Shown here one piece after another: positions 1-4,012 of a stretch of 6,182 bases of DNA. The position numbers were made by a program, and so were the translations under genes. This stretch comes from Candidatus Amesbacteria bacterium. Lineage in GTDB: Bacteria; Patescibacteriota; Microgenomatia; CAZETR01; Amesbacteraceae. A model generated the notes under the pieces. The model was not told where the DNA came from and did not search any database. It was given only the letters and a program-made list of their open reading frames with translations. The stretch is from contig JAUXUE010000092.1 of the NCBI GenBank assembly GCA_030681075.1, positions 1-6,182 of the forward strand, read 5' to 3'. Position 1 is the first letter of the stretch, and each line of letters starts with the position of its first letter.

Positions 1-334
1 CATCGGGTTCATAAATATCTTCAAACTTTGTACTCTGAAGTGTGCCGTTTCTAAATCGGAGCCTGGCATACGAACCCATAAAGCCACCTGTTGCTCGAAG
101 CTCGGTGTTGTTCTGTAATAGAACGACATAATCTTTGTTTAAGATTTTCGGGAGATTGCTTACCAATGGGACACCGCCTGCACACCAAGAAAAATATTTA
201 TATCCATCTTTAAATATGGATGGATCGTCGTTTAGAATTCCCTTGAACATTTCACCCGTTTTCCAAGCACAACCACCAGTCACAGAAATCAGTATCAGGA
301 TACAGGACACAGAAAATACAATTAATTTTTTCAT
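1..334 (-). CDS. DUF4012-type exported protein, N-terminal part (cut by window edge)
   Basis: The first 111 codons are visible; the gene continues past the left edge. It opens with a basic-hydrophobic segment (residues 1-20, MKKLIVFSVSCILILISVTG) that looks like a signal or membrane anchor. A Cys follows at residue 22, but Thr at -3 makes it a poor lipobox. Residues 75-105 carry YVVLLQNNTELRATGGFMGSY, then a short run to DIYEPD. That block closely resembles the start of the DUF4012 domain (LLQNNxELRxTGGFxGSY), common in Patescibacteria and some Gram-positives; its function is unknown, and a cell-envelope role is inferred from export. The ATG lies inside the stop of the upstream glycosyltransferase gene (ATGA, 4-bp overlap), which supports this start and suggests translational coupling. 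A 7-nt-period tract at 281-315 encodes part of the hydrophobic segment. The domain call rests on motif memory, not a profile search. Confidence 0.72.
   Translation of the reverse strand, partial: MKKLIVFSVSCILILISVTGGCAWKTGEMFKGILNDDPSIFKDGYKYFSWCAGGVPLVSNLPKILNKDYVVLLQNNTELRATGGFMGSYARLRFRNGTLQSTKFEDIYEPD
281..315. repeat. Degenerate 7-nt-period tract A (coding)
   Basis: CAG trinucleotides on the plus strand recur at 283, 290, 296, 303 and 310, a spacing of 7, 6, 7, 7. On the coding (minus) strand the units are variants of TCCTGNN, the same core as the tract at 5382-5416. The tract encodes part of the hydrophobic N-terminus of the DUF4012-type protein. Confidence 0.45.
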
Positions 335-1260
335 TTGAATCTATCATACAAATATTTATCCAAGAAGTCCTGTTTGGTTTGAATACCCATCAAATAGGGA
401 ATGTTCTTGGCATTGGCTATTCCCCGATAGCCAATCGAGATTATTGCCAATATAATTGCCATAGTAACCAAAAATTTATTTTTTTGAATTAATATTGCAG
501 TCAGAACCGACCATGCGGGAAGATATGGTAATAAAAACCTACCTCCACCCGTGTGAGGTGTCAAAAACCAGATCACAAAACTCAAAATACAATATATTAA
601 AAGTGTTTTATGTTTAGTCCATAAATTACTAAATGATAAAATGACAAATGGTAAAATAATTATGTATATTGGATTAATGGGATCAGCAAGACGCAAGATA
701 TTTAAGCTAAAATTCCAGTCCATTGGAAATCCGGAAAATATAGGATAAATAGGATTGCCTGTGTTTAAATAGTTAAAGGCCAGCCAGGGCGAAACAACCA
801 ATATAGGCACTAGGCAATAGGCAATAGGTAGACCAAGAAAAAGAAAAATGCCAACCGATCCTAAAGCTAATATTTTTGTAGAAACGGCCAAGCCTAGCAC
901 AATTGCTGTTTGAAAATATTTTTTTTCAATAAACAAATATAAAGCCAAAATTTCAAAGAAAGTTCTGCCCAGATCGATATAGGCCGTGATCGATTGCCAA
1001 CCTACTACCAGATTTGAATAAAATATTATGCAGGCCAATAAAGAGTAAGTACTATTTAAATATTTCCGTGCCAGTTTATAAATGACTATCAAAGTCAGTA
1101 TTCCAAAACAAAAATGAATTAGTTGAGAAAAAGGATAGACATAGAGCATGTCAATAAGTTTTGGCAGACCGCTGTAATACAAGTCACCTCCCAAGAAAGT
1201 GATTTTGTGATTGATAAGCCAAGTTCTGGGGAATGGGAAGATGGTACCAGAGAGCATCAA
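331..1260 (-). CDS. C-terminal fragment of the GT-C-like glycosyltransferase
   Basis: A 309-codon frame opening with TTG. Its first dozen residues are the wrong frame of the same DNA that encodes FDALWYHLP in the upstream fragment, so the start is an artefact of the frameshift at 1228-1231. From WLINHKITFLGGDLYYSGLPKL onward it reads like a polytopic GT-C transferase: about eight hydrophobic helices, the AYIDLGRTFFE segment, a GLAVSTK motif, YLNTGNPIYPIF in a loop, and GGGRFLLPYLPAWSVL near the C-terminus. These motifs recur in dolichyl/polyprenyl-phosphate-mannose-type mannosyltransferases of uncultured bacteria, so transfer of a sugar to an envelope acceptor is inferred. Residues near 830-804 (PIAYCLVPIL) are encoded by a tandem TAGGCAA tract. 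Its stop overlaps the ATG of the DUF4012-type gene. An automated caller would list it as a separate hypothetical membrane protein. Confidence 0.6.
   Translation of the reverse strand: MMLSGTIFPFPRTWLINHKITFLGGDLYYSGLPKLIDMLYVYPFSQLIHFCFGILTLIVIYKLARKYLNSTYSLLACIIFYSNLVVGWQSITAYIDLGRTFFEILALYLFIEKKYFQTAIVLGLAVSTKILALGSVGIFLFLGLPIAYCLVPILVVSPWLAFNYLNTGNPIYPIFSGFPMDWNFSLNILRLADPINPIYIIILPFVILSFSNLWTKHKTLLIYCILSFVIWFLTPHTGGGRFLLPYLPAWSVLTAILIQKNKFLVTMAIILAIISIGYRGIANAKNIPYLMGIQTKQDFLDKYLYDRFK
804..831. repeat. Heptanucleotide tandem tract B (TAGGCAA, coding)
   Basis: TAGG recurs at 804, 811, 818 and 825, exactly every 7 nt; the middle two units are identical TAGGCAA. It lies within the glycosyltransferase C-terminal fragment and is read on the minus strand as hydrophobic residues in a membrane helix, so it does not break the frame. 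Confidence 0.65.
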
Positions 1261-1504
1261 AGCCTAATTCAGGCCCTAATGCTCCAATCAGATTTATTAG
1301 AGCTTGGATAATCACTATTCCAAAAAGAATAATACCTCTCCTCTTCGTCCCCTCTCCTAATTTAGGAGAGGGGAACCAAAGGGGTGAGGTACACAAATAA
1401 ATTACTGCAACTATAAAAATTGTTTCGTTTGACAAAATACCCAATAATCCCAAAGCCATCAAAGCATAAGACAAAATTCCTATAGAAACGGCCAAGGCAA
1501 ACAT
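1184..1504 (-). CDS. N-terminal fragment of the GT-C-like glycosyltransferase
   Basis: This 106-codon open frame starts at an internal ATG (1504) and ends at a premature TGA just after the frameshift. Residues 1-24 and 28-38 are hydrophobic helices, and 58-76 (GIILFGIVIIQALINLIGAL) is another. Between them, residues 39-57 (TSPLWFPSPKLGEGTKRRG) are encoded entirely by a 57-nt palindromic repeat and form a polar loop that I infer is not native to the family. The conserved FDALWYHLP segment at 86-94 holds the acidic residue expected in the first large extracytoplasmic loop of GT-C enzymes. The last 15 residues are out of frame with the rest of the family pattern. An in-frame TAG four codons before the ATG shows the frame cannot extend upstream here; the natural N-terminus is in another frame from 1593. 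It is probably not a functional protein alone. Confidence 0.6.
   Translation of the reverse strand: MFALAVSIGILSYALMALGLLGILSNETIFIVAVIYLCTSPLWFPSPKLGEGTKRRGIILFGIVIIQALINLIGALGPELGFDALWYHLPIPQNLAYQSQNHFLGR
1334..1390. repeat. Dispersed palindromic element, copy 1 (57 nt, in frame in the GT gene)
   Basis: The core is a perfect 12-bp inverted repeat (1349-1360 with 1362-1373, one-base centre). The ends, ACCTC at 1334 and GAGGT at 1386, are also complementary, enclosing unpaired shoulders. The element is exactly 19 codons, read on the minus strand as TSPLWFPSPKLGEGTKRRG between two membrane helices. The internal TAA/TAG triplets of the palindrome fall out of the frame used. Related copies lie at 3952-4011 and 5882-5938 in the same plus-strand orientation (judged from the shoulders). 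Confidence 0.8.
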
Positions 1505-1599
1505 ATTTTTGCTCTACACAATATATAAAAGATATAGTCTAGAAATATAAACAGAGAGAAGATTATTACTAAGACTCTTATATATTTATTCATTAAGGC

Positions 1600-1616
1600 G
1601 GTCCGCTGAGCGGACC
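1600..1616. other. Hairpin upstream of the GT gene
   Basis: GGTCCGC-TGA-GCGGACC is a perfect 7-bp hairpin with a 3-nt loop. It shares the core CGCTGAGCG with the adjacent terminator hairpin at 1621-1637. On the minus strand it follows that terminator's T-run and ends 7 nt before the ATG at 1593, so it would lie at the 5' end of a glycosyltransferase transcript or act as a second stop. It has no T-run of its own on the minus side. Confidence 0.5.
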
Positions 1617-1637
1617 AAAAGCCACGCTGAGCGTGGC
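1617..1637 (-). terminator. Probable intrinsic terminator after tRNA-Ser(GGA)
   Basis: On the minus strand GCCACGC-TCA-GCGTGGC forms a 7-bp GC-rich hairpin followed directly by TTTT. It starts at the discriminator base of tRNA-Ser(GGA), so the tRNA ends abut the terminator. The T-run is short, hence moderate certainty. The first bases after the discriminator are CCA, so the hairpin stem also encodes the tRNA CCA tail. Confidence 0.6.
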
Positions 1638-1722
1638 GGAGGAGGCGAGATTCGAACTCGCGAGCCCCTTTCGGGACGTACGCTTTCCAAGCGTATGGAA
1701 TGAACCGCTATCCGACTCCTCC
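1634..1722 (-). tRNA. tRNA-Ser(GGA)
   Basis: A class II cloverleaf on the minus strand: acceptor GGAGGAG/CTCCTCC, D-stem GGA/TCC, anticodon stem TACGC/GCGTA around the loop TTGGAAA (anticodon GGA, reads UCC/UCU), a long variable arm with a CCC-GAAA-GGG stem, and T-stem GCGAG/CTCGC with TTCGAAT. The discriminator is G (1637), as expected for serine; the body is 86 nt (1637-1722). CCA follows at 1636-1634, the only tRNA here with it encoded, possibly by coincidence because those bases also start the terminator stem. A TAAAAT -10-like box (1734-1739) preceded by TG overlaps the end of the TlyA-like gene, so it may have its own promoter. Confidence 0.95.
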
Positions 1723-1731
1723 AGAGTCGAA

Positions 1732-2289
1732 TCATTTTAACATCAATTTAATCCAATATTCCCTATTTCCGGCTTCGCCGGTGATTGGTGAATCAATTAT
1801 TTCCGATGTCACAAATCCCAAATCCTCCAGCTGAGATTTTACATTTTCCAAAAGTGCTGGTAATTCTTCCTCGAGGACAATTCCCCCATGCAACAATTTT
1901 TTGTCTATCTCGTATTGGGGCTTTATCAAGGCCAGAATAATGCCATTAGGTTTTACAAACCGACTCGTTGCCGGAACCGACAATTTTAATTTGGTCCAGC
2001 TAGTGTCCACGACAGCAATATCAATGTCCCTTGGAATATCCAAACTATATAAAATATTAGAGCGTTCTTTGACAATTACCCGAGGATCGTTTCTAAGTTT
2101 CCAATCCAAGACTCCATAACCCGTTTCAACTGCATAAACTTGGGAGGCACCATGTTGGAGCAGACAATCAGTAAATCCACCCGTGGCTGCTCCCACATCC
2201 ATACAGACCTTATCTTTGACCTCCACTCCATATCTATTTAAAGCTTCTTCCAGCTTTATTCCAGCCCTGCTGACATATGTCTTTTGCAT
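1732..2289 (-). CDS. TlyA/FtsJ-family rRNA 2'-O-methyltransferase without S4 domain
   Basis: A 185-residue SAM-dependent RNA methyltransferase of the FtsJ fold. It begins with YVSRAGIKLEEAL (residues 5-17), which in full-length TlyA is the segment after the N-terminal S4 domain. The SAM-binding motif is DVGAATGGFTD at 31-41. The K-D-K-E tetrad can be placed at K12, D95 (VVDTSW), K123 (LIKPQYE) and E177 (NREYW), so catalysis looks intact. Known TlyA proteins are about 270 residues and methylate ribose of 16S and/or 23S rRNA; this one lacks the S4 part, and no upstream frame could supply it because tRNA-Arg(CCG) ends 69 nt away. The minus strand has an AGGGAG Shine-Dalgarno-like hexamer 3 nt before the ATG, rather close. 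It sits between tRNAs and may be cotranscribed with them. Exact target unknown. Confidence 0.85.
   Translation of the reverse strand: MQKTYVSRAGIKLEEALNRYGVEVKDKVCMDVGAATGGFTDCLLQHGASQVYAVETGYGVLDWKLRNDPRVIVKERSNILYSLDIPRDIDIAVVDTSWTKLKLSVPATSRFVKPNGIILALIKPQYEIDKKLLHGGIVLEEELPALLENVKSQLEDLGFVTSEIIDSPITGEAGNREYWIKLMLK
1734..1742 (-). promoter_or_regulatory. Possible extended -10 promoter for tRNA-Ser(GGA)
   Basis: On the minus strand TG-T-TAAAAT matches an extended -10 (5 of 6 to TATAAT). It ends 11 nt before the tRNA and overlaps the TGA stop of the TlyA-like gene. No good -35 is apparent. Read-through from the upstream gene is an alternative. Confidence 0.4.
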
Positions 2290-2311
2290 GTGCTCCCTAG
2301 TGGAATCCCTG

Positions 2312-2350
2312 CCCGCATTCAGCTAAAGCTGAAAGCTTTTGCAGGCGGGG
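2312..2350. other. Nested hairpin between tRNA-Arg(CCG) and the TlyA-like gene
   Basis: An inner perfect stem TTCAGCT/AGCTGAA (2318-2324, 2327-2333) lies inside an outer CCCGC/GCGGG pairing (2312-2316 with 2345-2349). It fills most of the spacer between the tRNA 3' end and the methyltransferase ribosome-binding site. It could mark a processing point or attenuator; no T-run follows on the minus strand, so a simple terminator is unlikely. Confidence 0.45.
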
Positions 2351-2358
2351 GACCACTG

Positions 2359-2430
2359 TGCCTTCTGTGCGAATTGAACGCACATTTGCGGCTTCGGAGG
2401 CCGACGCTCTATCCATTGAGCTAAGAAGGC
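2359..2430 (-). tRNA. tRNA-Arg(CCG)
   Basis: A 72-nt class I cloverleaf: acceptor GCCTTCT/AGAAGGC, D-stem GCTC/GAGC with A20 in the loop (arginine identity base), anticodon loop CTCCGAA (anticodon CCG, reads CGG), T-arm GTGCG-TTCAATT-CGCAC, discriminator A. The outermost anticodon pair is a T·C mismatch. CCA is not encoded. It is the third member of a tight minus-strand cluster, 5 nt after tRNA-Ser(CGA). Confidence 0.94.
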
Positions 2431-2435
2431 GAAGG

Positions 2436-2524
2436 CGGAGAGGGTGGGATTCGAACCCACGTTGAGGAAAACTCCCCAAAACAGTTTTCGAAACTGTCCG
2501 ATTCAACCACTCTCGCACCTCTCC
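2436..2524 (-). tRNA. tRNA-Ser(CGA)
   Basis: An 89-nt class II cloverleaf: acceptor GGAGAGG/CCTCTCC, D-stem CGA/TCG, anticodon stem ACAGT/ACTGT around TTCGAAA (anticodon CGA, reads UCG), a 20-nt variable arm with GAGGAAAACTCC-type pairing, T-stem GTGGG/CCCAC, discriminator G. CCA is absent (the following bases are CCT). It lies 5 nt from each neighbouring arginine tRNA, implying one precursor transcript. Confidence 0.95.
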
Positions 2525-2529
2525 TTGAG

Positions 2530-2601
2530 TGCTCTCAGATGGAATCGAACCATCATCCTCACGTCCGCAACGTGGTACTCGATCCATTGAGCTATGAGAG
2601 C
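2530..2601 (-). tRNA. tRNA-Arg(GCG)
   Basis: A 72-nt class I cloverleaf: acceptor GCTCTCA/TGAGAGC, D-stem GCTC/GAGT with A20, anticodon loop TTGCGGA (U33, anticodon GCG), T-arm GATGG-TTCGATT-CCATC, discriminator A. GCG would read CGC and CGU. Most bacteria use ACG (converted to inosine at 34) for this box, so GCG is unusual. The outer anticodon pair is C·A. No CCA. A TAAAAT box (2611-2616) precedes it by 9 nt. Confidence 0.9.
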
Positions 2602-2610
2602 AATAGCCCA

Positions 2611-2616
2611 ATTTTA
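2611..2616 (-). promoter_or_regulatory. Possible -10 box for the Arg-Ser-Arg tRNA cluster
   Basis: TAAAAT on the minus strand, 5 of 6 to TATAAT, lies just after the stop of the two-helix membrane protein and 9 nt before tRNA-Arg(GCG). The -35 position holds TTCCCC, a poor match. Read-through from the upstream gene is equally possible. Confidence 0.4.
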
Positions 2617-2618
2617 CC

Positions 2619-3134
2619 TTATCTTGCCTCTAAGGGGAACTTATCGAGAAGCCAAGAGCTCATTTTATCGACAGTAGTGGGATCTGGCTTCTCAAGAAGA
2701 ACAAATTTGGCCATGATTTCTTCGACTTCAGCTGGGTTCTGATTTCCCAACACCAAATACAATCTTTTTGAGACTCCGGTGGAATTATCTATCACTAATA
2801 ATTTATATTCCCATTTGTCTTCGAGCCAAAAGCGGGTCAAGGTGTTCCAAGGATACAACAAGCTCTGAACACGGACACCTTTGGAAGTAAGGCTATATTC
2901 AATTTCATCTGGCGGAATCATGGACCAGACATAATAGGCAAAGATCATAGCAGCCAAGACTGCTATTAGCATCCATTCACCAGCCAAAACCAAAACAATT
3001 GAGATTAATATGGCAATGACGATAGCTGTCGAGAAAAATTGTCTGGATTGGGGCTTGTAAGGACGGCTGACTGCCATCCATTTCAATAATGTTTTTTCTG
3101 GGGCAGGTTGGACAAATTGGGCAGTTTCTTCCAT
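2619..3134 (-). CDS. Conserved two-helix membrane protein, function unknown
   Basis: A 171-residue protein with a short polar N-terminus, two closely spaced membrane helices (about residues 34-52 and 54-72) and a soluble C-terminal domain of about 95 residues. The C-terminal part (IPPDEIEYSLTSKGVRVQSLLYPWNTLTRFWLEDKW, then alternating beta-like stretches) has the look of a bacterial pleckstrin-homology-like (bPH) domain attached to a helical hairpin. I recall similar proteins as frequent hypotheticals in Patescibacteria, but no function is known and none is claimed. The final stretch DKMSSWLLDKFPLEAR is amphipathic. The ATG lies 6 nt after an extended -10 element, so the mRNA may be leaderless; there is no Shine-Dalgarno. 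Its stop is 17 nt before tRNA-Arg(GCG). Confidence 0.75.
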   Translation of the reverse strand: MEETAQFVQPAPEKTLLKWMAVSRPYKPQSRQFFSTAIVIAILISIVLVLAGEWMLIAVLAAMIFAYYVWSMIPPDEIEYSLTSKGVRVQSLLYPWNTLTRFWLEDKWEYKLLVIDNSTGVSKRLYLVLGNQNPAEVEEIMAKFVLLEKPDPTTVDKMSSWLLDKFPLEAR

Positions 3135-3140
3135 GTATTT

Positions 3141-3149
3141 AATATATCA
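3141..3149 (-). promoter_or_regulatory. Extended -10 promoter placing transcription start at the ATG
   Basis: On the minus strand TG-A-TATATT (3149-3141) is an extended -10, followed by only 6 nt (AAATAC) before the ATG at 3134. Transcription would begin at or next to the start codon, giving a leaderless mRNA, which fits the absence of a Shine-Dalgarno. Alternatively the gene is read from the tRNA-Ser(ACT) promoter. Confidence 0.4.
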
Positions 3150-3163
3150 TTTTTTTGCTCGAG

Positions 3164-3251
3164 CGGAGGGGGCGAGATTCGAACTCGCGGACCCATTACT
3201 GAGTCGAAAGTTTAGTAAACTTTTGCACTAGACCAACTATGCGACCCCTCC
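3164..3251 (-). tRNA. tRNA-Ser(ACT), atypical anticodon
   Basis: An 88-nt class II cloverleaf: acceptor GGAGGGG/CCCCTCC, D-stem GCA/TGC, anticodon stem AAAGT/ACTTT, variable-arm stem GACTC/GGGTC, T-stem GCGAG/CTCGC with TTCGAAT, discriminator G. Long variable arm plus G73 point to serine. The loop is TTACTAA, so the anticodon reads ACT where bacterial AGY-decoding tRNA-Ser has GCT (TGCTAA). The anticodon arm is a perfect 17-nt inverted repeat (8+1+8), so loop bases could pair. No CCA is encoded. A normal-anticodon tRNA-Ser(GCT) lies 44 bp away, divergently transcribed. It could be a decayed duplicate or a real A34 tRNA. Confidence 0.85.
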
Positions 3252-3261
3252 AATAACCCAA

Positions 3262-3267
3262 ATTATA
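3262..3267 (-). promoter_or_regulatory. -10 box for tRNA-Ser(ACT)
   Basis: A perfect TATAAT on the minus strand, 10 nt before the tRNA 5' end, in the 44-bp gap between two divergent tRNA genes. No convincing -35 is present at the 17-nt spacing. Confidence 0.6.
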
Positions 3268-3278
3268 CATTTAATAGG

Positions 3279-3284
3279 TATAAT
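3279..3284 (+). promoter_or_regulatory. -10 box for tRNA-Ser(GCT)
   Basis: A perfect TATAAT on the plus strand, 11 nt before the tRNA. It is only 11 nt from the oppositely oriented TATAAT at 3262-3267, so the two polymerase footprints must overlap and the promoters should compete. Confidence 0.6.
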
Positions 3285-3295
3285 TAGGGAAATCA

Positions 3296-3379
3296 GGAGG
3301 ATATTCCGATCGGTCAGGAGACAGTTCGCTAAACTGTGACGGGGAAACTCGTCGGTGGGTTCGACTCCCACATCCTCCG
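3296..3379 (+). tRNA. tRNA-Ser(GCT) with C33
   Basis: An 84-nt class II cloverleaf: acceptor GGAGGAT/ATCCTCC, D-stem TCC/GGA (T10 instead of the usual G10), anticodon stem ACAGT/ACTGT around TCGCTAA (anticodon GCT, reads AGC/AGU), variable arm closed by GACG/CGTC, T-stem GTGGG/CCCAC, discriminator G. Position 33 is C rather than the almost invariant U. CCA is not encoded. The gene has its own TATAAT and is followed 71 nt downstream by the TrmH-like gene, with which it may share a transcript. Confidence 0.92.
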
Positions 3380-3388
3380 CTTTCACCT

Positions 3389-3420
3389 CGACGAAGCCAT
3401 AGCGTAGTCGGGCTTCATCG
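3389..3420. other. Imperfect hairpin after tRNA-Ser(GCT)
   Basis: CGACGAAGCC (3389-3398) pairs with GGCTTCATCG (3411-3420), 9 of 10 bases, around a 12-nt loop. It lies between tRNA-Ser(GCT) and the TrmH-like gene. There is no T-run directly after it, so it may serve tRNA 3' processing or partial termination. The spacer 3421-3450 that follows shows no Shine-Dalgarno. Confidence 0.4.
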
Positions 3421-3450
3421 GGTTTCAGCGAGACGCGGTCCGCTTTTAAT

Positions 3451-3963
3451 ATGAGATCATTAAACCGAACAGAAATCAAAAAACTATACCGGACACTTCC
3501 ACCCATGAAGTGTCAGATTATGTTTATCTTGGCTGGCGTGGAGAAGCCAGCCAATGTGGGATCTATTTTCCGTCTGGCCGAAGGTCTAAATGCGCAGGTC
3601 TTATTGTCTGGACGTACCCCCACTCCCCCAAATCCCGAGATATCCATGACTTCCATGAGTCAGGAAGACAGAGTAGCCTGGCAACATTTTGTCCACACCT
3701 ATGAAGCTGTAAAATATGCCAAAGAACAAGGATATACTGTAATCGCAATTGAATTATGCCAGAGTGCCGTGCCCTATCACGAGTTTAAATATCCCCAGAA
3801 AGTTTGTTTTGTCTTGGGTCACGAAAATTCTGGTGTCCATGCCGAAATTCTGTCTATTTGTGATGACGCCGTTTTTATTCCCTACTATGGCAAAAACTAC
3901 TCTCTCAATGTCGCAGTCTCGGCAGCCATTGTGGCGTATCGAGCCATAAATACCTCACCCTGA
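3451..3963 (+). CDS. TrmH/SpoU-family RNA 2'-O-methyltransferase
   Basis: A 170-residue SPOUT-class enzyme that transfers a methyl group from SAM to a ribose 2'-OH in tRNA or rRNA. The three family motifs are in order: NVGSIFRLAEG at 35-45 (catalytic Arg41), VCFVLGHENSGV at 118-129, and IPYYGKNYSLNVAVSAAI at 143-160, which forms the SAM-binding trefoil knot. It is a minimal protein with no extra N-terminal RNA-binding domain. The family alone does not distinguish tRNA Gm18, Cm34 or rRNA targets; its place behind a serine tRNA suggests tRNA but does not prove it. The last residues TSP and the TGA stop come from the palindromic element at 3952-4011. A start a few codons downstream (M19) is possible. 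Confidence 0.88.
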   Translation: MRSLNRTEIKKLYRTLPPMKCQIMFILAGVEKPANVGSIFRLAEGLNAQVLLSGRTPTPPNPEISMTSMSQEDRVAWQHFVHTYEAVKYAKEQGYTVIAIELCQSAVPYHEFKYPQKVCFVLGHENSGVHAEILSICDDAVFIPYYGKNYSLNVAVSAAIVAYRAINTSP

Positions 3964-4011
3964 CTGAAGTCTTCCCTCTCCTTAATTAAGGAGAGGGACC
4001 GAGGGTGAGGT
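3952..4011. repeat. Dispersed palindromic element, copy 2 (60 nt, between convergent genes)
   Basis: Perfect 10-bp complementary ends (ACCTCACCCT at 3952-3961, AGGGTGAGGT at 4002-4011) enclose a perfect 26-nt palindrome at 3973-3998. The copy supplies the final three codons and stop of the TrmH-like gene and ends 1 nt before the stop of the CAP-domain gene, so it is the whole spacer. The hairpin could act as a bidirectional barrier, but there is no T-run on either side. Confidence 0.8.
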
Positions 4012-4012
4012 G

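Larger units (their letters stand above)
331..1593 (-). pseudogene. GT-C-like membrane glycosyltransferase gene, split by two frameshifts
   Basis: Three adjacent minus-strand reading frames make up one gene. Frame N (ATG at 1593, stop near 1480) encodes MNKYIRVLVIIFSLFIFLDY and a further hydrophobic stretch. Frame A (to 1184) carries two to three more helices and the FDALWYHLP motif. Frame B (to 331) carries the remaining helices. Adding one A to the A-run at 1506-1510 joins N to A; removing one C from the four-base run at 1228-1231 joins A to B, giving a continuous HLPIPRTWLINHKITF segment. The two errors cancel, and the repaired protein would be about 420 residues. Repair needs exactly one base in each of two homopolymers, so this is either a true pseudogene or uncorrected consensus error. 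No Shine-Dalgarno is seen before 1593; a hairpin ends 7 nt upstream. The family is large polyprenyl-phosphate-sugar-dependent transferases (PMT/ArnT-like fold); substrate unknown. Confidence 0.68.

Noticed and set aside
1480..1593. A 37-codon frame (MNKYIRVLVIIFSLFIFLDY...) as an independent small membrane protein
   Set aside because: One added A joins it to the glycosyltransferase frame and gives a typical N-terminus, so it is better read as the start of that broken gene.
1768..1780. CCGGCTTCGCCGG hairpin in the TlyA-like gene as a repeat or terminator
   Set aside because: It encodes the conserved TGEAGN segment of the family and has no second copy in the window.
2297..2611. A 104-codon minus-strand frame across the tRNA cluster
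   Set aside because: It is a translation of three tRNA genes, whose cloverleaf sequences are complete; such frames are common artefacts.
3164..3251. Reading the ACT tRNA as a tRNA-Leu or tRNA-Tyr
   Set aside because: Both are class II, but they have discriminator A and other anticodons; G73 and the ACT loop fit only serine-like identity.
3237..3506. An 89-codon minus-strand frame over tRNA-Ser(GCT)
   Set aside because: It runs antisense through a complete tRNA and the start of the TrmH-like gene.
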